Assembly (NCBI GenBank): GCA_963717115.1
Contig: CAVQVO010000002.1
Location: forward strand, 62,001 to 126,000
DNA: 64,000 bases
Origin: JBBQUN01 sp963717115
Lineage (GTDB): Bacteria > Actinomycetota > Acidimicrobiia > Acidimicrobiales > SZUA-35
Reading direction: 5' to 3'
Part shown: one piece after another, positions 15,978-26,670 of the stretch
How the letters are laid out: each line of letters opens with the position of its first letter
Numbering within the stretch: the stretch's first letter is position 1
Program-made: the position numbers and the translations under genes
The notes under the pieces: generated by a model
The model's database searches: none
The model's input: only the letters and a program-made list of their open reading frames with translations
Told to the model about the DNA's origin: nothing

Positions 15978-17099
15978 ATGCTGAACCGGTTCGACGACTA
16001 TCCGATCCACCAGACGCCCGAGCCGCTGGCCCAGCTGGCGACGACCGATCGCAACGCCTACGACCGGACCTGGTTCAACGGCTATGCGCCCGATGGCTCG
16101 GCCTACTTCGGCATCGGCATGGCCATCTACCCTCATCGGGGGGTCCTCGACGGTGCCTTCAGCACGGTCTCGCAGGGCGGCCGCCAGCATGCGTTCTTCG
16201 GCTCCCGTCGAGCCCCGCTCGAACGCAGCGAGATGGCGGTGGGCCCGTTCCGCATCGAGATCGTCGAGCCCCTCCGCCGGACCCGGGTGATCCTCGACGA
16301 CAACCCGAGCGGACTCGCCTGCGATCTGACCTTCTCGGCCCGGACCGCACCGATCCAGGAGGGGCGCCAGACCCTGTGGCACGACACCCGACGGGTCATG
16401 GACGCCACCCGCTTCGACCAGTTCGGACGCTGGTCGGGCACGGTGGCCCACCCCGACGGCGAGTTCGACGTCGTCGACTGGCACGCGACCAAGGACCGGT
16501 CCTGGGGCGTGCGGGGGGTCGGTGAGCCCGAGACGGGTGGTGCGCCCGGCGGCGGGCGGCAGGCCTTCTTCCTGTGGGCACCCCTGATCTGGGACGACCA
16601 CATCTCGCACGCGATCTTCTTCGACGGGCCCGGGGGCGAGCCATTGGTCCGCGAGGGCCTCGAGGCCCCGCTGTTCGCCGCCGAGGCCGAGATCCCCGAC
16701 GCTCCGCGGGGCCTCGACACGCGGATGCTGACCGCCGTCCACCGGGTGTCGTATCACCCGGGCACCCGTCTGGCCTCGGCCTGCGAGCTCGACCTCATCC
16801 GCCTCGACGGCAGCAAGCGGACGATCTCGCTCGAGCCGATCCTGACGTTCCAGATGAAGGGACTCGGATACGGGCACCCGCGCTGGCGTCAGGGCTCGTG
16901 GCAGGGCGAGCTCGAAGTGGGGGGCGAGACCTACGACCCGTCCGACCTCGATCCCCTGGCTCCCGACAACCTCCACGTCCAACAGGTGGTGCGGGCCACC
17001 GACGGGACGCGAACCGGCATCGGCGTGCTCGAACAGATCGCCATCGGGCCGCACACCCCGTCGGGCCTCACCGGTTTCCTCGACGGCGCCACCGGCTGA
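15978..17099 (+). CDS. CrtC/AttH-like lipocalin-fold protein of unknown function
   Basis: This is a 373-residue soluble protein rich in beta strands. Trp/Tyr-rich blocks (YDRTWFNGYAPDGSAYFGIGMAIYPHRGV, then WHATKDRSWGVRGVG and FQMKGLGYGHPRWRQGSW) resemble the two-lobed lipocalin-like proteins related to hydroxyneurosporene synthase and AttH (DUF7064/DUF7065 group). The KDRSWG-R block is the most diagnostic piece. Relatives often sit near lipid- and steroid-degradation genes; here it follows a thiolase operon and a small unknown gene. The substrate is unknown. There is no signal peptide, so it is cytoplasmic. Confidence 0.7.
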   Translation: MLNRFDDYPIHQTPEPLAQLATTDRNAYDRTWFNGYAPDGSAYFGIGMAIYPHRGVLDGAFSTVSQGGRQHAFFGSRRAPLERSEMAVGPFRIEIVEPLRRTRVILDDNPSGLACDLTFSARTAPIQEGRQTLWHDTRRVMDATRFDQFGRWSGTVAHPDGEFDVVDWHATKDRSWGVRGVGEPETGGAPGGGRQAFFLWAPLIWDDHISHAIFFDGPGGEPLVREGLEAPLFAAEAEIPDAPRGLDTRMLTAVHRVSYHPGTRLASACELDLIRLDGSKRTISLEPILTFQMKGLGYGHPRWRQGSWQGELEVGGETYDPSDLDPLAPDNLHVQQVVRATDGTRTGIGVLEQIAIGPHTPSGLTGFLDGATG

Positions 17100-17111
17100 C
17101 GCCGGGCGCTG

Positions 17112-17136
17112 GCCGAAAACGGCGTCCTGGGTCACC
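17112..17136. repeat. Copy 1 of a 25-bp intergenic repeat
   Basis: gccgaaaacggcgtcctggg continuing to 17136 (…tcacc). It matches 18041-18065 at 23 of 25 positions, and 17969-17993 more weakly. All three copies are intergenic, flanking the acidic-protein gene. Confidence 0.6.
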
Positions 17137-17246
17137 GAACCTCGGCGTCGTTCGGGTCGACGGCGTCATTTTCGGGCGGACACCGTTGCGGGCGGCGAGT
17201 TTCGGGCTCATGATCGATGCAGACCACCGAAAGGCCTGGAGGCACG

Positions 17247-17909
17247 ATGGCTGCGCTACCGATTCGCCGCCCGCTGGTGACCAGCCCCGCGGAGAAGCGC
17301 AACCCCGGTCGCACCGACCCGGACCGGACCGAGGCGAGCGACAAGGCTGCGATCGCGAGCGAGCCCGCCGGGAACGGGAAACCGCAGACGAGTTCCGCGT
17401 CCGACGAGGGCGGCGCGTCGGTCGGCAACGGCGACGTCGCACCCGTGCCGGCCGGGTCGGACACCGAACCGAACACCGGCGGCGAGGATCCCGCCGACGC
17501 CGGTGGCCGCGACCCCGACATCGGCTTCGGCAACGGAGACGTCGCCGGCGACGATCCGGGTGACAGCTTCGAGGGCAGCGGGATCGACGTCAACGACGGT
17601 TCGACCGGCGGAGAGGCCCTCGGTCCGCCGACGACCATCGACTTCGGAATCGGTGCCCCTTCGGCGGCCAGGGTGGCGTCCGAGCGAGTTCCCCAACCGA
17701 CCCTGGAGCCACGGACCATCGACGTGCCTCGTCTCGACCTCGAGCCCGAGGAGCAGCCCGGTGGGCCGGGGCTCCCGCCGTCACCCGACCCCGGGGCCGA
17801 CGACGTCCTGTTCGACCGGGTTTCTTCGACCGACACCGACGATTTCGAACTCGACGACGACCCGATCGACGACGGCGGCGACCAGGTCCTGCTCGACGCG
17901 TTCGACTAG
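17247..17909 (+). CDS. Acidic, probably disordered protein of unknown function
   Basis: This is a 220-residue protein strongly enriched in Asp, Gly, Pro and Ser, with very few hydrophobic residues. The N-terminal 30 residues are basic (LPIRRPLVTSPAEKRNPGR); the rest is acidic (GDDPGDSFEGSGIDVNDG, DTDDFELDDDPIDDGGD). No known domain, signal peptide or membrane span is seen. ATG 17247 is preceded by GGAGG, so it is likely translated. Codon use fits the genome. The composition suggests an intrinsically disordered, perhaps cation- or partner-binding, protein; I cannot assign a function. Confidence 0.65.
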   Translation: MAALPIRRPLVTSPAEKRNPGRTDPDRTEASDKAAIASEPAGNGKPQTSSASDEGGASVGNGDVAPVPAGSDTEPNTGGEDPADAGGRDPDIGFGNGDVAGDDPGDSFEGSGIDVNDGSTGGEALGPPTTIDFGIGAPSAARVASERVPQPTLEPRTIDVPRLDLEPEEQPGGPGLPPSPDPGADDVLFDRVSSTDTDDFELDDDPIDDGGDQVLLDAFD

Positions 17910-17968
17910 CGGGACGAGCACCCGACCGGGCCCGAGGCCGGCGTCGACCCGAACCGGCGACCCTCGGC

Positions 17969-17993
17969 GCCGGAAACGGCATTCCGGTCCACC
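17969..17993. repeat. Degenerate copy of the 25-bp intergenic repeat
   Basis: gccggaaacggcattccggt continuing to 17993. It shares the gccg-aaacggc core with the copies at 17112 and 18041, and lies 72 bp from the latter in the same orientation. Confidence 0.4.
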
Positions 17994-18040
17994 ACTTCCG
18001 GGTCCGGTTCCGACGCCGACGCGAATGGGCGGCCCTCGGT

Positions 18041-18065
18041 GCCGAAGACGGCGTCCTGGATCACC
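18041..18065. repeat. Copy 2 of the 25-bp intergenic repeat
   Basis: gccgaagacggcgtcctgga continuing to 18065 (…tcacc). It differs from the copy at 17112-17136 at two positions. It lies between the acidic-protein stop and the convergent end of the acyl carrier protein gene. Confidence 0.6.
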
Positions 18066-18083
18066 AATTCGCGGGGTTCGGTC

Positions 18084-18347
18084 TCACGGGCTGCTGGTGG
18101 CCGCCAGGTGGGAGGCGATCGTGTCGAGCGAGCGCAGCGAGGCGTAGTCGCGTTCGGCGATCTCGACACCGGTTCGCTGGAACAGCTCGGTCATGACGTT
18201 GAGGTGGTCCATCGAATCGAGTTGCAGTTCCTCCCACAGGTCGACCGATCGATCGAGGGTCGGGACCTCGTCGGCCACATCGGGCGCCACCGCGGCGATG
18301 GCTTCGATCACGACCGCCAGGGCCTGGTCGGTGGTCAGCGTGGTCAT
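18084..18347 (-). CDS. Acyl carrier protein
   Basis: This is an 87-residue ACP-like four-helix protein. The phosphopantetheine site is LQLDSMDHLNVM, with the modifiable Ser in the D-S-M turn. Helix I is preceded by the usual TTDQALAVVIEAIAAVAPD. It is the last gene of a seven-gene operon, and its ATG overlaps the E2 stop by four bases (ATGA). An ACP directly after 2-oxoacid dehydrogenase E1/E2 genes suggests that an acyl group made by that complex, or activated by the operon's ligases, is carried on it. It is not the housekeeping ACP context, since no fab genes are near. Confidence 0.85.
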   Translation of the reverse strand: MTTLTTDQALAVVIEAIAAVAPDVADEVPTLDRSVDLWEELQLDSMDHLNVMTELFQRTGVEIAERDYASLRSLDTIASHLAATSSP

Positions 18348-19628
18348 GGTTCCTCCAACTGTTCGAGATGATGGGCGAAGGTGGTCAGGAACCGGCTGCC
18401 GACGGCGCCGTCGGTCGCCCGGTGGTCTCCGGCGAACGACACCGTCACGACGGGCCGGGGTACGACGAGGTCCTCGACGACCCAGGGCCGGCGGTTGATG
18501 CTCCCGACCCCCACGAGGGCGACCTGGGGCGGGAAGATCACGCCGTGCACCCGGGGGGCACCATTGTCGCCGAGGTTGGTGAGCGTGATGCCGGCATCGA
18601 TCATCCAGCTGCTCCGCAACGCCCCGCTCCGGGCGCCGGCAACGAGTTCCTTGATCGCCGCCATGATCTCGTCGAGGTTCCGCTCGTCGGCACCGGCGAT
18701 CACCGGCGTCACGAGACCGCCCTTGCGGAGCGAGATCGCCAGTCCGAGGTCGACCCGGTCGGCAGGCACGAAGGATCCGTCGATCCAGGATCCGTTGCAC
18801 TCGGGATGACGGGCCGCCGCCCGGGCGGTTGCCTGAACGAACAGCGCCGCCGGCAGGACCCGGTCGGCGACGGACCGTTCCCGGTTGTGGGTCTCGAGCC
18901 AGTCGAGGGCCGGTCCGAGGTCGATGTCGGTTTCGAGGTGGTAGTGCGGGATGTCGCGGTTGGCGTTGGCCATGCGCTCGGCGATCGCCCGTCGCATACC
19001 GGCGGCCCGGTCGGGGGTCGTGGGCCGGGCGGACGACTCGACGGGCGCCGGCGGCCGGAACCGGGACGGGTGCCGACGCCGAGGCCGCCACCTCGACGTC
19101 GGCGATCAGCACGGCACCACCGGGGCCGGAGCCGGCGATGGATGCCAGATCGAGCCCGAGCTCGGCGGCGCGGGCGCGGGCGAAGGGCGAGGCACCCCCC
19201 GGCCGATCGACGACCGCGGGGATGGGTGCGGGCAGGGTGGAACCAGGCGGCGAGGCCGGTGGGGCGGCCGGGGCGGATGCCGGGATCGAGCCTTCCGGTG
19301 AGGGTGCGGGCGCATCGACGTTCGGTTCGACCATGGAGCCGGCGTCGGTCGGGGACTCGGTCGATCCGACCGCTCCTCGCAGCCGCAGCATCGGGGTCCC
19401 GACCGGGACCTCTCGACCGACCTCGATCAGCAGCTCCTCCACGACCCCGGCCTGCCAGATCTCGACGTCGATGTCGGACTTCTCGGTCGACACCAGCGCC
19501 ACGACGTCGCCCCGATGCACGGTGTCGCCGGGCCCCACCCGCCATTCGAGGACGGTCCCGTAGTCCATGTCGGCCCCCAGGGACGGCAGCTCGACCACCG
19601 CCGACGGTGCCAGGTCGAGGTCAGACAC
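18344..19628 (-). CDS. 2-oxoacid dehydrogenase E2 (dihydrolipoyl acyltransferase), interrupted by an apparent frameshift
   Basis: The N-terminal half reads from ATG 19628: a lipoyl domain with the lipoylated Lys at about residue 50 (LVSTEKSDIDVEIW), an Ala/Pro-rich linker, and the E1/E3-binding domain (SPFARARAAELGLDL...GSGPGGAVLIADV). The catalytic domain is in a different frame (MRRAIAERMANANRDIPHYHLE ... SFAGDHRATDGAVGSRFL, with the HxxxDG site). Removing one base at about 19030-19065 joins them into about 427 residues, the normal E2 length. The gene overlaps E1 beta by eight bases at its start and ACP by four at its end. All catalytic landmarks are intact, so a sequence error is likelier than a dead gene. 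Confidence 0.8.
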
Positions 19629-20610
19629 GGCTGAACCCTCCCGACCGAACGGCGTGCACCGCGGCGACGATGTCGGCCACCTGGGGGATGGCCGCGTCCT
19701 CGAGGTGCTTGGGATACGGGATCGGGACCTCGGCCGCGGCGAGTCGCCCGACCGGGGCGTCGAGGTGGAAGAAGCAGTCCTCGGTGATCGCGGCCGCCAG
19801 TTCGGCCGAGAGCCCGACGGTGCGCCACCCCTCGTCGACGACGAGGGCCCGATGGGTCCGGCTCACCGAGGCGGCCAGTGTGGGCCGGTCGAGTGGCCGC
19901 AGCGACCGCAGATCGATGACCTCGACCGAGACCCCGTCGAGTTCGAGGAGGTCGGCAGCCTCAAGTGCCTTGGGCACCATGCCGGCCGACGCCACCAGCG
20001 TGAGGTCGTCACCGGATCGCCGGACCGCGGCGCCGGTCAACGACACCGGGCCGGAGCCAGGGTCGCCCTTCATCGTGTAGAGCCCGCTGTGTTCGAAGAT
20101 GATCACCGGATCGGGGTCGTCGAGGGCGGCGGGCAGCATCCATCGGGCATCCTCGACCGTCGCCGGAGCCACGACCTTCAGGCCCGGCACGTGGGCGTAC
20201 CAGCCCTCGAGACTGTGCGAGTGTTGGGCCGCGAGCTGGCGACCCGCCCCGGTGGTGATCCGGATGACGATCGGGACGTTGAGCTGTCCGCCCGACATGT
20301 GCCGGAACGTCGCTGCGGTGTTCACGATCTGGTCGAGGGCCAGCAGGCTGAAGTTGACCGTCATGATCTCGACGATCGGACGCATCCCGCCCAGCGCCGC
20401 GCCGATGCCGGCCCCGACGAACCCCGATTCCGACAGCGGGGTGTTGCGGATCCGGTCCCGACCGAACTCGTCGGCCAGCCCCATGGTGACGGCATAGGTG
20501 CCGCCGTAGTCGGCGACGTCCTCCCCCATCACGAAGACCCGCTCGTCGGCGATCATCGCCTCGCGAATCGCTTCGCGGACGGCCTCCCGGTAGCTCAGCT
20601 CGTCACTCAT
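19621..20610 (-). CDS. 2-oxoacid dehydrogenase E1 component, beta subunit
   Basis: This is a 329-residue transketolase-fold beta subunit (YREAVREAIREAMIADERVFVMGEDVADYGG, PLSESGFVGAGIGAALGGMRPIVEIM, QHSHSLEGWYAHVPGLKVV, DLRSLRPLDRPTLAASV). With the alpha subunit it decarboxylates a 2-oxoacid, or cleaves acetoin, using thiamine diphosphate and passes the acyl group to E2. Closest by eye to the AcoB/PdhB type; the substrate is not determined. ATG 20610 has a GGAGGCAGGA leader; the longer ORF start at 20661 is unconserved. It lies 47 bp after E1 alpha. Confidence 0.9.
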   Translation of the reverse strand: MSDELSYREAVREAIREAMIADERVFVMGEDVADYGGTYAVTMGLADEFGRDRIRNTPLSESGFVGAGIGAALGGMRPIVEIMTVNFSLLALDQIVNTAATFRHMSGGQLNVPIVIRITTGAGRQLAAQHSHSLEGWYAHVPGLKVVAPATVEDARWMLPAALDDPDPVIIFEHSGLYTMKGDPGSGPVSLTGAAVRRSGDDLTLVASAGMVPKALEAADLLELDGVSVEVIDLRSLRPLDRPTLAASVSRTHRALVVDEGWRTVGLSAELAAAITEDCFFHLDAPVGRLAAAEVPIPYPKHLEDAAIPQVADIVAAVHAVRSGGFSRV

Positions 20611-20657
20611 GGTTCCTGCCTCCGTCACGCCGGTCGTTCCTTCCGCCGGTCCTTCCT

Positions 20658-21613
20658 TCACGGCGCGGCCACCACGTGGTCGTGGAGGCCTTCGACCGGT
20701 TCGAAGGCCCCGGCCTCGGCGAACTCGACGGCGTCATCGGTCTCCTGGCGGGCCTCGACCCACAGCGCCTCGATCTCGGTCTCGGTGATCGACCCCTCGG
20801 CCACCAGTCGGGCGCCGAAGGCCGGGATCGGATCCCGCTCCTTCCAGCGCTCGATCTCGGCGGGGTCGCGGTAGAGATCGGGATCGAACATCGAATGGGC
20901 CCGGAATCGATAGGTGCGGAACTCGAGCAGGACCGGACCACCGCCGCCGCGGATCGTGGTGAGCGCCCGGGCGACCCCGTCGACGACCCGATCGGCGTCC
21001 ATGCCGTCGACGCTCCAGGCCGGGAGCCCGTAGGCGCTGGCCTTGAGGGCGATGTCGGTCTCCGATTCGCTCGTCGCCAGCGACGTGCCCATGGCGTACA
21101 GGTTGTTCTCGCAGCAGAACAGCACCGGCAGGTCCCAGAGCGCCGCCAGGTTGAGGGCCTCGTGGAACTCGCCCTCGGCGACGGCTCCCTCGCCGAAGAA
21201 GCAGGCCGTGACCCGGTCGTTCCCACCGGTCAGCTTGTCGGCCAGGGCCAGGCCGGCGGCCAGCGGCAGGTGCCCACCGACGATGGCGTTGCCGCCGTAG
21301 AACCGACGTTCGGCGTCGAAGAGATGCATCGAGCCGCCCCGTCCGCCCGAGCAGCCCGATGCCTTGCCGTACATCTCGGCCATGATGCGACCGGCCGGGA
21401 CACCCCGCAGCAGGGCATGCCCGTGTTCGCGATAGGTGCCGAGCAGGGCGTCGTCGGGACGGAGCTGGGGAATGGTGCCGGCGGCGATGGCCTCCTCACC
21501 GATGTAGAGATGGAGGAAACCGCGGATCTTGCGCTGACCGTAGAGTTCGGCGCAGCGCTCCTCGAACACCCGGATCCGGATCATGTCGGCGAGGACGTGC
21601 AGGCGATCGACGC

Positions 21614-21617
<4 letters not shown>
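20658..21617 (-). CDS. 2-oxoacid dehydrogenase E1 component, alpha subunit
   Basis: This is a 319-residue thiamine-diphosphate-binding subunit. The cofactor motif runs from GEGAVAEGEFHEALNLAALW to the downstream ENN (about residues 142-172). Upstream hallmarks are present: FLHLYIGEEAIAAG, YREHGHALLRG and GGRGGSMHLFD. It works with the beta subunit encoded next and E2 to make acyl-CoA from a 2-oxoacid or acetoin. No lipoamide dehydrogenase (E3) gene is in the window, so E3 must come from elsewhere. Its ATG overlaps the stop of the upstream acyl-CoA ligase by four bases. Confidence 0.92.
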
Positions 21618-23376
<1,759 letters not shown>

Positions 23377-23380
<4 letters not shown>

Positions 23381-23727
23381 GACCCCGTCGCCTCCTCGAA
23401 CTGGGCGAGGGCCTCGAGGGCGTCGGATCCGTACACGGCGGACGGGCCGCCACCCATCATGATCGCGACGCCGATGGTCTCCTCGACCTGGGCCCGGGTC
23501 GCGCCGGCCCGGAGGGCGTCGTGGACGTGGAAGGCGATGCAGCCGTCGCAGTGGCTGGTGATCCCGATGGCCAGGGCCATCAGTTCCTTCACCGAGGTCG
23601 GCAGCGCGCCGTCGGCCATGGCGGCGTGGTGCATGCCGCCGAAGCCGGCCATCACGCCCGACTGCACCTCCGAGAGCGAGCGGAACCCGCGTCGCAGTTG
23701 GGTGTGGCGTTCCGGGAAGTTGGTCAT
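23377..23727 (-). CDS. Carboxymuconolactone decarboxylase / AhpD-like protein
   Basis: This is a 116-residue all-helical protein. The SHCDGCIAFHVHDALRAGA segment holds the CxxC pair and nearby His of AhpD-type alkylhydroperoxidase/peroxiredoxin-reducing proteins; ELMALAIGITSHCDGC is the typical surrounding helix. AhpD proteins use the CxxC with lipoyl groups of 2-oxoacid dehydrogenase E2 as electron source in mycobacteria, which fits an operon encoding E2. It overlaps both neighbours by four bases (ATGA). The role here, peroxide defence or lipoyl redox, is inference. Confidence 0.85.
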
Positions 23728-25508
23728 TGGTAGATCCTTTCGACGACGTCGGCGTAGTGCTCGAGCACCACCATGCGCCGCACCTTGAGGGTCGGGGTGA
23801 CCTCCTCGGAGGTCTCTTCGAGATCGTGCGGCAGGATCACGAAGGCCCGGATCGACTCGGCCCGCGACACCGACTCGTTGGCGAAGTCGACCGCTTCCTG
23901 GATCTCGGCTCGCAACGCCGGGTCGTCGACCAGCGACTCGACGGCGGCGCCCGGGTGCCCGTGCTCGGCGGCCCAGTCGGTGAAGGCGTCGACGTCGATC
24001 GTGACGAGGGCGGCGATGAACGGCTTCCCGTCGCCGACCACCATCGCCTGACTCACCAGGCTGTGGGACCGGAGGCGATCCTCGAGCGGGGCCGGGGCCA
24101 CGTTCTTCCCGGCCCCGGTGACGATCAGGTCCTTGATGCGTCCGGTGATGCGAACGAAGCCGTCGTCGTCGATGGCCCCGACGTCACCGGTGTGGAACCA
24201 GCCGTCGCGGTCTCGGACCTCGCGGGTGGCGATCTCGTTGTTCCAGTACCCCTCGAACACCTGGGGGCCCCGCACGACGAGCTCGCCCTCGTCGGTCACC
24301 GAGATCGAGGTGCCGGCCACGGGTGGTCCGACCGATCCCGGTCGCCACGCGTCGGTCCGGCTGATGGTCAGGATCGGGCTGGTCTCGGTCAGGCCGTAGC
24401 CCTCGTAGATCTTGACCCCGACGCCGTCGAAGAACGAGGTCAATCGTTCACCGAGGGGCCCGCCTCCACTGAACGCCATGCGGAGATTGCCACCGAACGC
24501 CGCGGCCAGTTTGCGGTAGACGAGACGATCGAACACGGCGTGCTCGAGCCGCAGCGCCGGACCGACCGAACCACTGGCACGAGCCCGGGAGTACCGGATC
24601 GAGGTGCGGGCGGCACGCTCGAAGATCGGCCCCTTCCGGTCGACCTCGGCTGCGTGTTGAGCCTTGCTGTACACCTTCTCGAAGATCCTCGGGACCGCCG
24701 AGATCAGGGTCGGCCCGACCATGGCGAACTCTTCGGGGAGGGCGGCGATGGAGGTGCCGAAGGCGATCTTGACCCGCTTCTCGAGGCAGTACAGGGCCGT
24801 CATCTTGCTGAGCACGTGGGCCAGCGGCAGGAACAGCAGGCCGACGTCATCGGCACCGACCGAGTCGCCCAGGGCGTCGGAGACCTGGTGCACGTTGGAC
24901 CGGAGGTTGCCGTGGGTCAGGACGCAGCCCTTCGGGCGTCCCGTGGTTCCCGAGGTGTAGATGATCGTGGCGATCGTCGAAGGCGTCAGACCCCCGATGC
25001 GCTCGTCGATCCGGGTTGCATCCACCGAAGCGCCGCGCTCGATGAGGGCGTCGAGCCCGGTCGGGGCGATGGCGACGACCTCGACGCCCGCAGCCTCGTC
25101 GGTCGCGCTGCGAACCGAGTCGAGCAGCGCCTCGTCGTCGACGAAGAGCATCCGGGCGCCGCTGTCGGCGAGGATCCACGCCACCTGATGGGCCGAGGAG
25201 GTCTCGTAGATCGGCACGGTGATCGCCCCACAGGCGTTGATCGCCTGGTCGATCTCGAGCCACTCCGCCGACGTCGCGGCCATCAAGCCGATCCGATCGC
25301 CGGGCGCCACCCCGGACGCGATCAGTCCGCGGCCGATGCCCACGACGCGGTCCCAGAACTGCATGGCCGTCCGGTCGACGAATCGGTCCCCGGCTCGCAC
25401 CGACAGGGTCGGATGGGACGGCGCATTCGCAACCGTTCGCACGATCGGGGTCAGCAAATGGCCCACCTCGGTCACCTCGAATGGCGGACCTTCGACGGTG
25501 TCGACCAT
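23724..25508 (-). CDS. Long-chain acyl-CoA synthetase (FACL15-like, AMP-forming)
   Basis: This 594-residue ANL ligase is the first gene of the seven-gene operon. The P-loop is TIIYTSGTTGRPKGCVLTHG (about 181-200). Other landmarks: LAHVLSKMTALYCLEKRVKIAFG, EGYGLTETSPILT, GWFHTGDVGAIDDDGF and GRIKDLIVTGAGKNVAP. The LAHV...G and GAGKNVAP blocks are of the long-chain/FACL15 group, which activates long fatty acids with ATP and CoA. ATG 25508 is chosen for its AGGAG site and for the length; the frame runs far upstream only because of GC bias. It is divergent from the exchanger gene, 132 bp apart. Confidence 0.9.
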   Translation of the reverse strand: MVDTVEGPPFEVTEVGHLLTPIVRTVANAPSHPTLSVRAGDRFVDRTAMQFWDRVVGIGRGLIASGVAPGDRIGLMAATSAEWLEIDQAINACGAITVPIYETSSAHQVAWILADSGARMLFVDDEALLDSVRSATDEAAGVEVVAIAPTGLDALIERGASVDATRIDERIGGLTPSTIATIIYTSGTTGRPKGCVLTHGNLRSNVHQVSDALGDSVGADDVGLLFLPLAHVLSKMTALYCLEKRVKIAFGTSIAALPEEFAMVGPTLISAVPRIFEKVYSKAQHAAEVDRKGPIFERAARTSIRYSRARASGSVGPALRLEHAVFDRLVYRKLAAAFGGNLRMAFSGGGPLGERLTSFFDGVGVKIYEGYGLTETSPILTISRTDAWRPGSVGPPVAGTSISVTDEGELVVRGPQVFEGYWNNEIATREVRDRDGWFHTGDVGAIDDDGFVRITGRIKDLIVTGAGKNVAPAPLEDRLRSHSLVSQAMVVGDGKPFIAALVTIDVDAFTDWAAEHGHPGAAVESLVDDPALRAEIQEAVDFANESVSRAESIRAFVILPHDLEETSEEVTPTLKVRRMVVLEHYADVVERIYQ

Positions 25509-25640
25509 CGGGACGCTCCTTTCGTCGACGTCAGGTTCCCTCACCCCCACTGTGTTCCCTCGGTCACCATTCGGGCAGGGCCCGAAGTCATGCGTTCCGA
25601 CCCCACCTCCTGCCCTAAGCCCCTGGCGGGACGGTGGAGG

Positions 25641-26588
25641 ATGTGCGAGACCGGAGTCGTGATCCTCCCGATCCTCGCCATGGCCGCCGGTCTCGGACTC
25701 GCCATCTGGGCCAGTCGACGAGCGCTGGATGCCGCCTCGGCGCTCGGGGCATCCGTCGGGTTGTCGCCCCTGGTCATCGGCGTGACCATCGTCGCCATCG
25801 GCACCGATCTCCCCGAGATCGCCAACAGCGTCGTTGCGTCGGCCACCGGGCACGGCGACGTCAACGTGGGCAATTCGGTCGGGTCGGTCGTCACCCAGTC
25901 GACACTGGTGCTGGGGATGCTCTGCATCCTCGGCGGGCTCGAGAGCACGCGACGGTTCGTGACCACCGTCGGGGGCCTGACCGTGCTGGCGCTGCTGACC
26001 GGTGCCGTCCTCTTCGCCGACGGCCGATTCGGACGGGCCGACGGGGCGTTGCTGGTGGCGTTCTGGGTGGTCGGCACGATCGTCATCCAGCGGCCCGGAT
26101 CGGTGGGGGTCGCCGAGGTCGCGATCCAGGCCGTCGACGACGGCCGCCCCACCCGCACCCTGGCGACCCTGACGGTGCTCTTCCTGGGCCTCGTCGGCGT
26201 CGGCTCGACGATCGCCGTCGAGGCCTTCACCCGACTGGCCGAGGCGTGGGGCATGCCGGAGTACCTGCTGAGCTTCTTCCTGCTGTCGCTCGGCACCTCG
26301 ATGCCCGAGCTGGTCGTCGACATCCAGGCCCTCCGGCAGGGGCAGGGCCAGCTGGCGCTCGGTGACATCCTGGGTTCGTCGTTCATCGATGCGACCCTCG
26401 CACCGGGACTCGGGCCGCTGCTGTTCCCCACCGTTCTCGGCGCCGACGTCGCCCGGGCGAGCGTGATCGTGGCCATCGTCGTGGCCACCGTGACCGTGCT
26501 CCTGGCCCGGGATCGACGCCACGGCCGCCCGACGGGGCTCGTCCTGATCCTGCTCTACGCATCGCTCTACCCGGCGCTGATCACCTGA
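25641..26588 (+). CDS. Na+/Ca2+ exchanger family membrane protein
   Basis: This is a protein of about 315 residues with ten or so membrane spans. It has the two alpha-repeats of the CaCA superfamily: IVAIGTDLPEIANSVVAS in the first half and LSLGTSMPELVVDIQAL in the second, each with the ion-binding Glu. GNSVGSVVTQSTLVLG and LGDILGSSFIDATLAPG are the paired second motifs. It exchanges Ca2+ (or K+/H+) against Na+ across the cytoplasmic membrane. The start is uncertain: ATG 25641 directly abuts its GGAGG, and GTG 25659 is an alternative. Confidence 0.88.
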   Translation: MCETGVVILPILAMAAGLGLAIWASRRALDAASALGASVGLSPLVIGVTIVAIGTDLPEIANSVVASATGHGDVNVGNSVGSVVTQSTLVLGMLCILGGLESTRRFVTTVGGLTVLALLTGAVLFADGRFGRADGALLVAFWVVGTIVIQRPGSVGVAEVAIQAVDDGRPTRTLATLTVLFLGLVGVGSTIAVEAFTRLAEAWGMPEYLLSFFLLSLGTSMPELVVDIQALRQGQGQLALGDILGSSFIDATLAPGLGPLLFPTVLGADVARASVIVAIVVATVTVLLARDRRHGRPTGLVLILLYASLYPALIT

Positions 26589-26670
26589 CGAGGTCCACGA
26601 AAGGGGGACGTTGGCCCCTTCCGCTCCTCCGGGTCGCCGGTGATGCTCGGGACCGTGAGGAGCTTGCCCG

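Noticed and set aside
23727..25640. Upstream part of a 953-codon plus-strand frame leading into the exchanger.
   Set aside because: This part lies antisense to the acyl-CoA synthetase and shows no membrane helices; only the last 315 codons are the exchanger.
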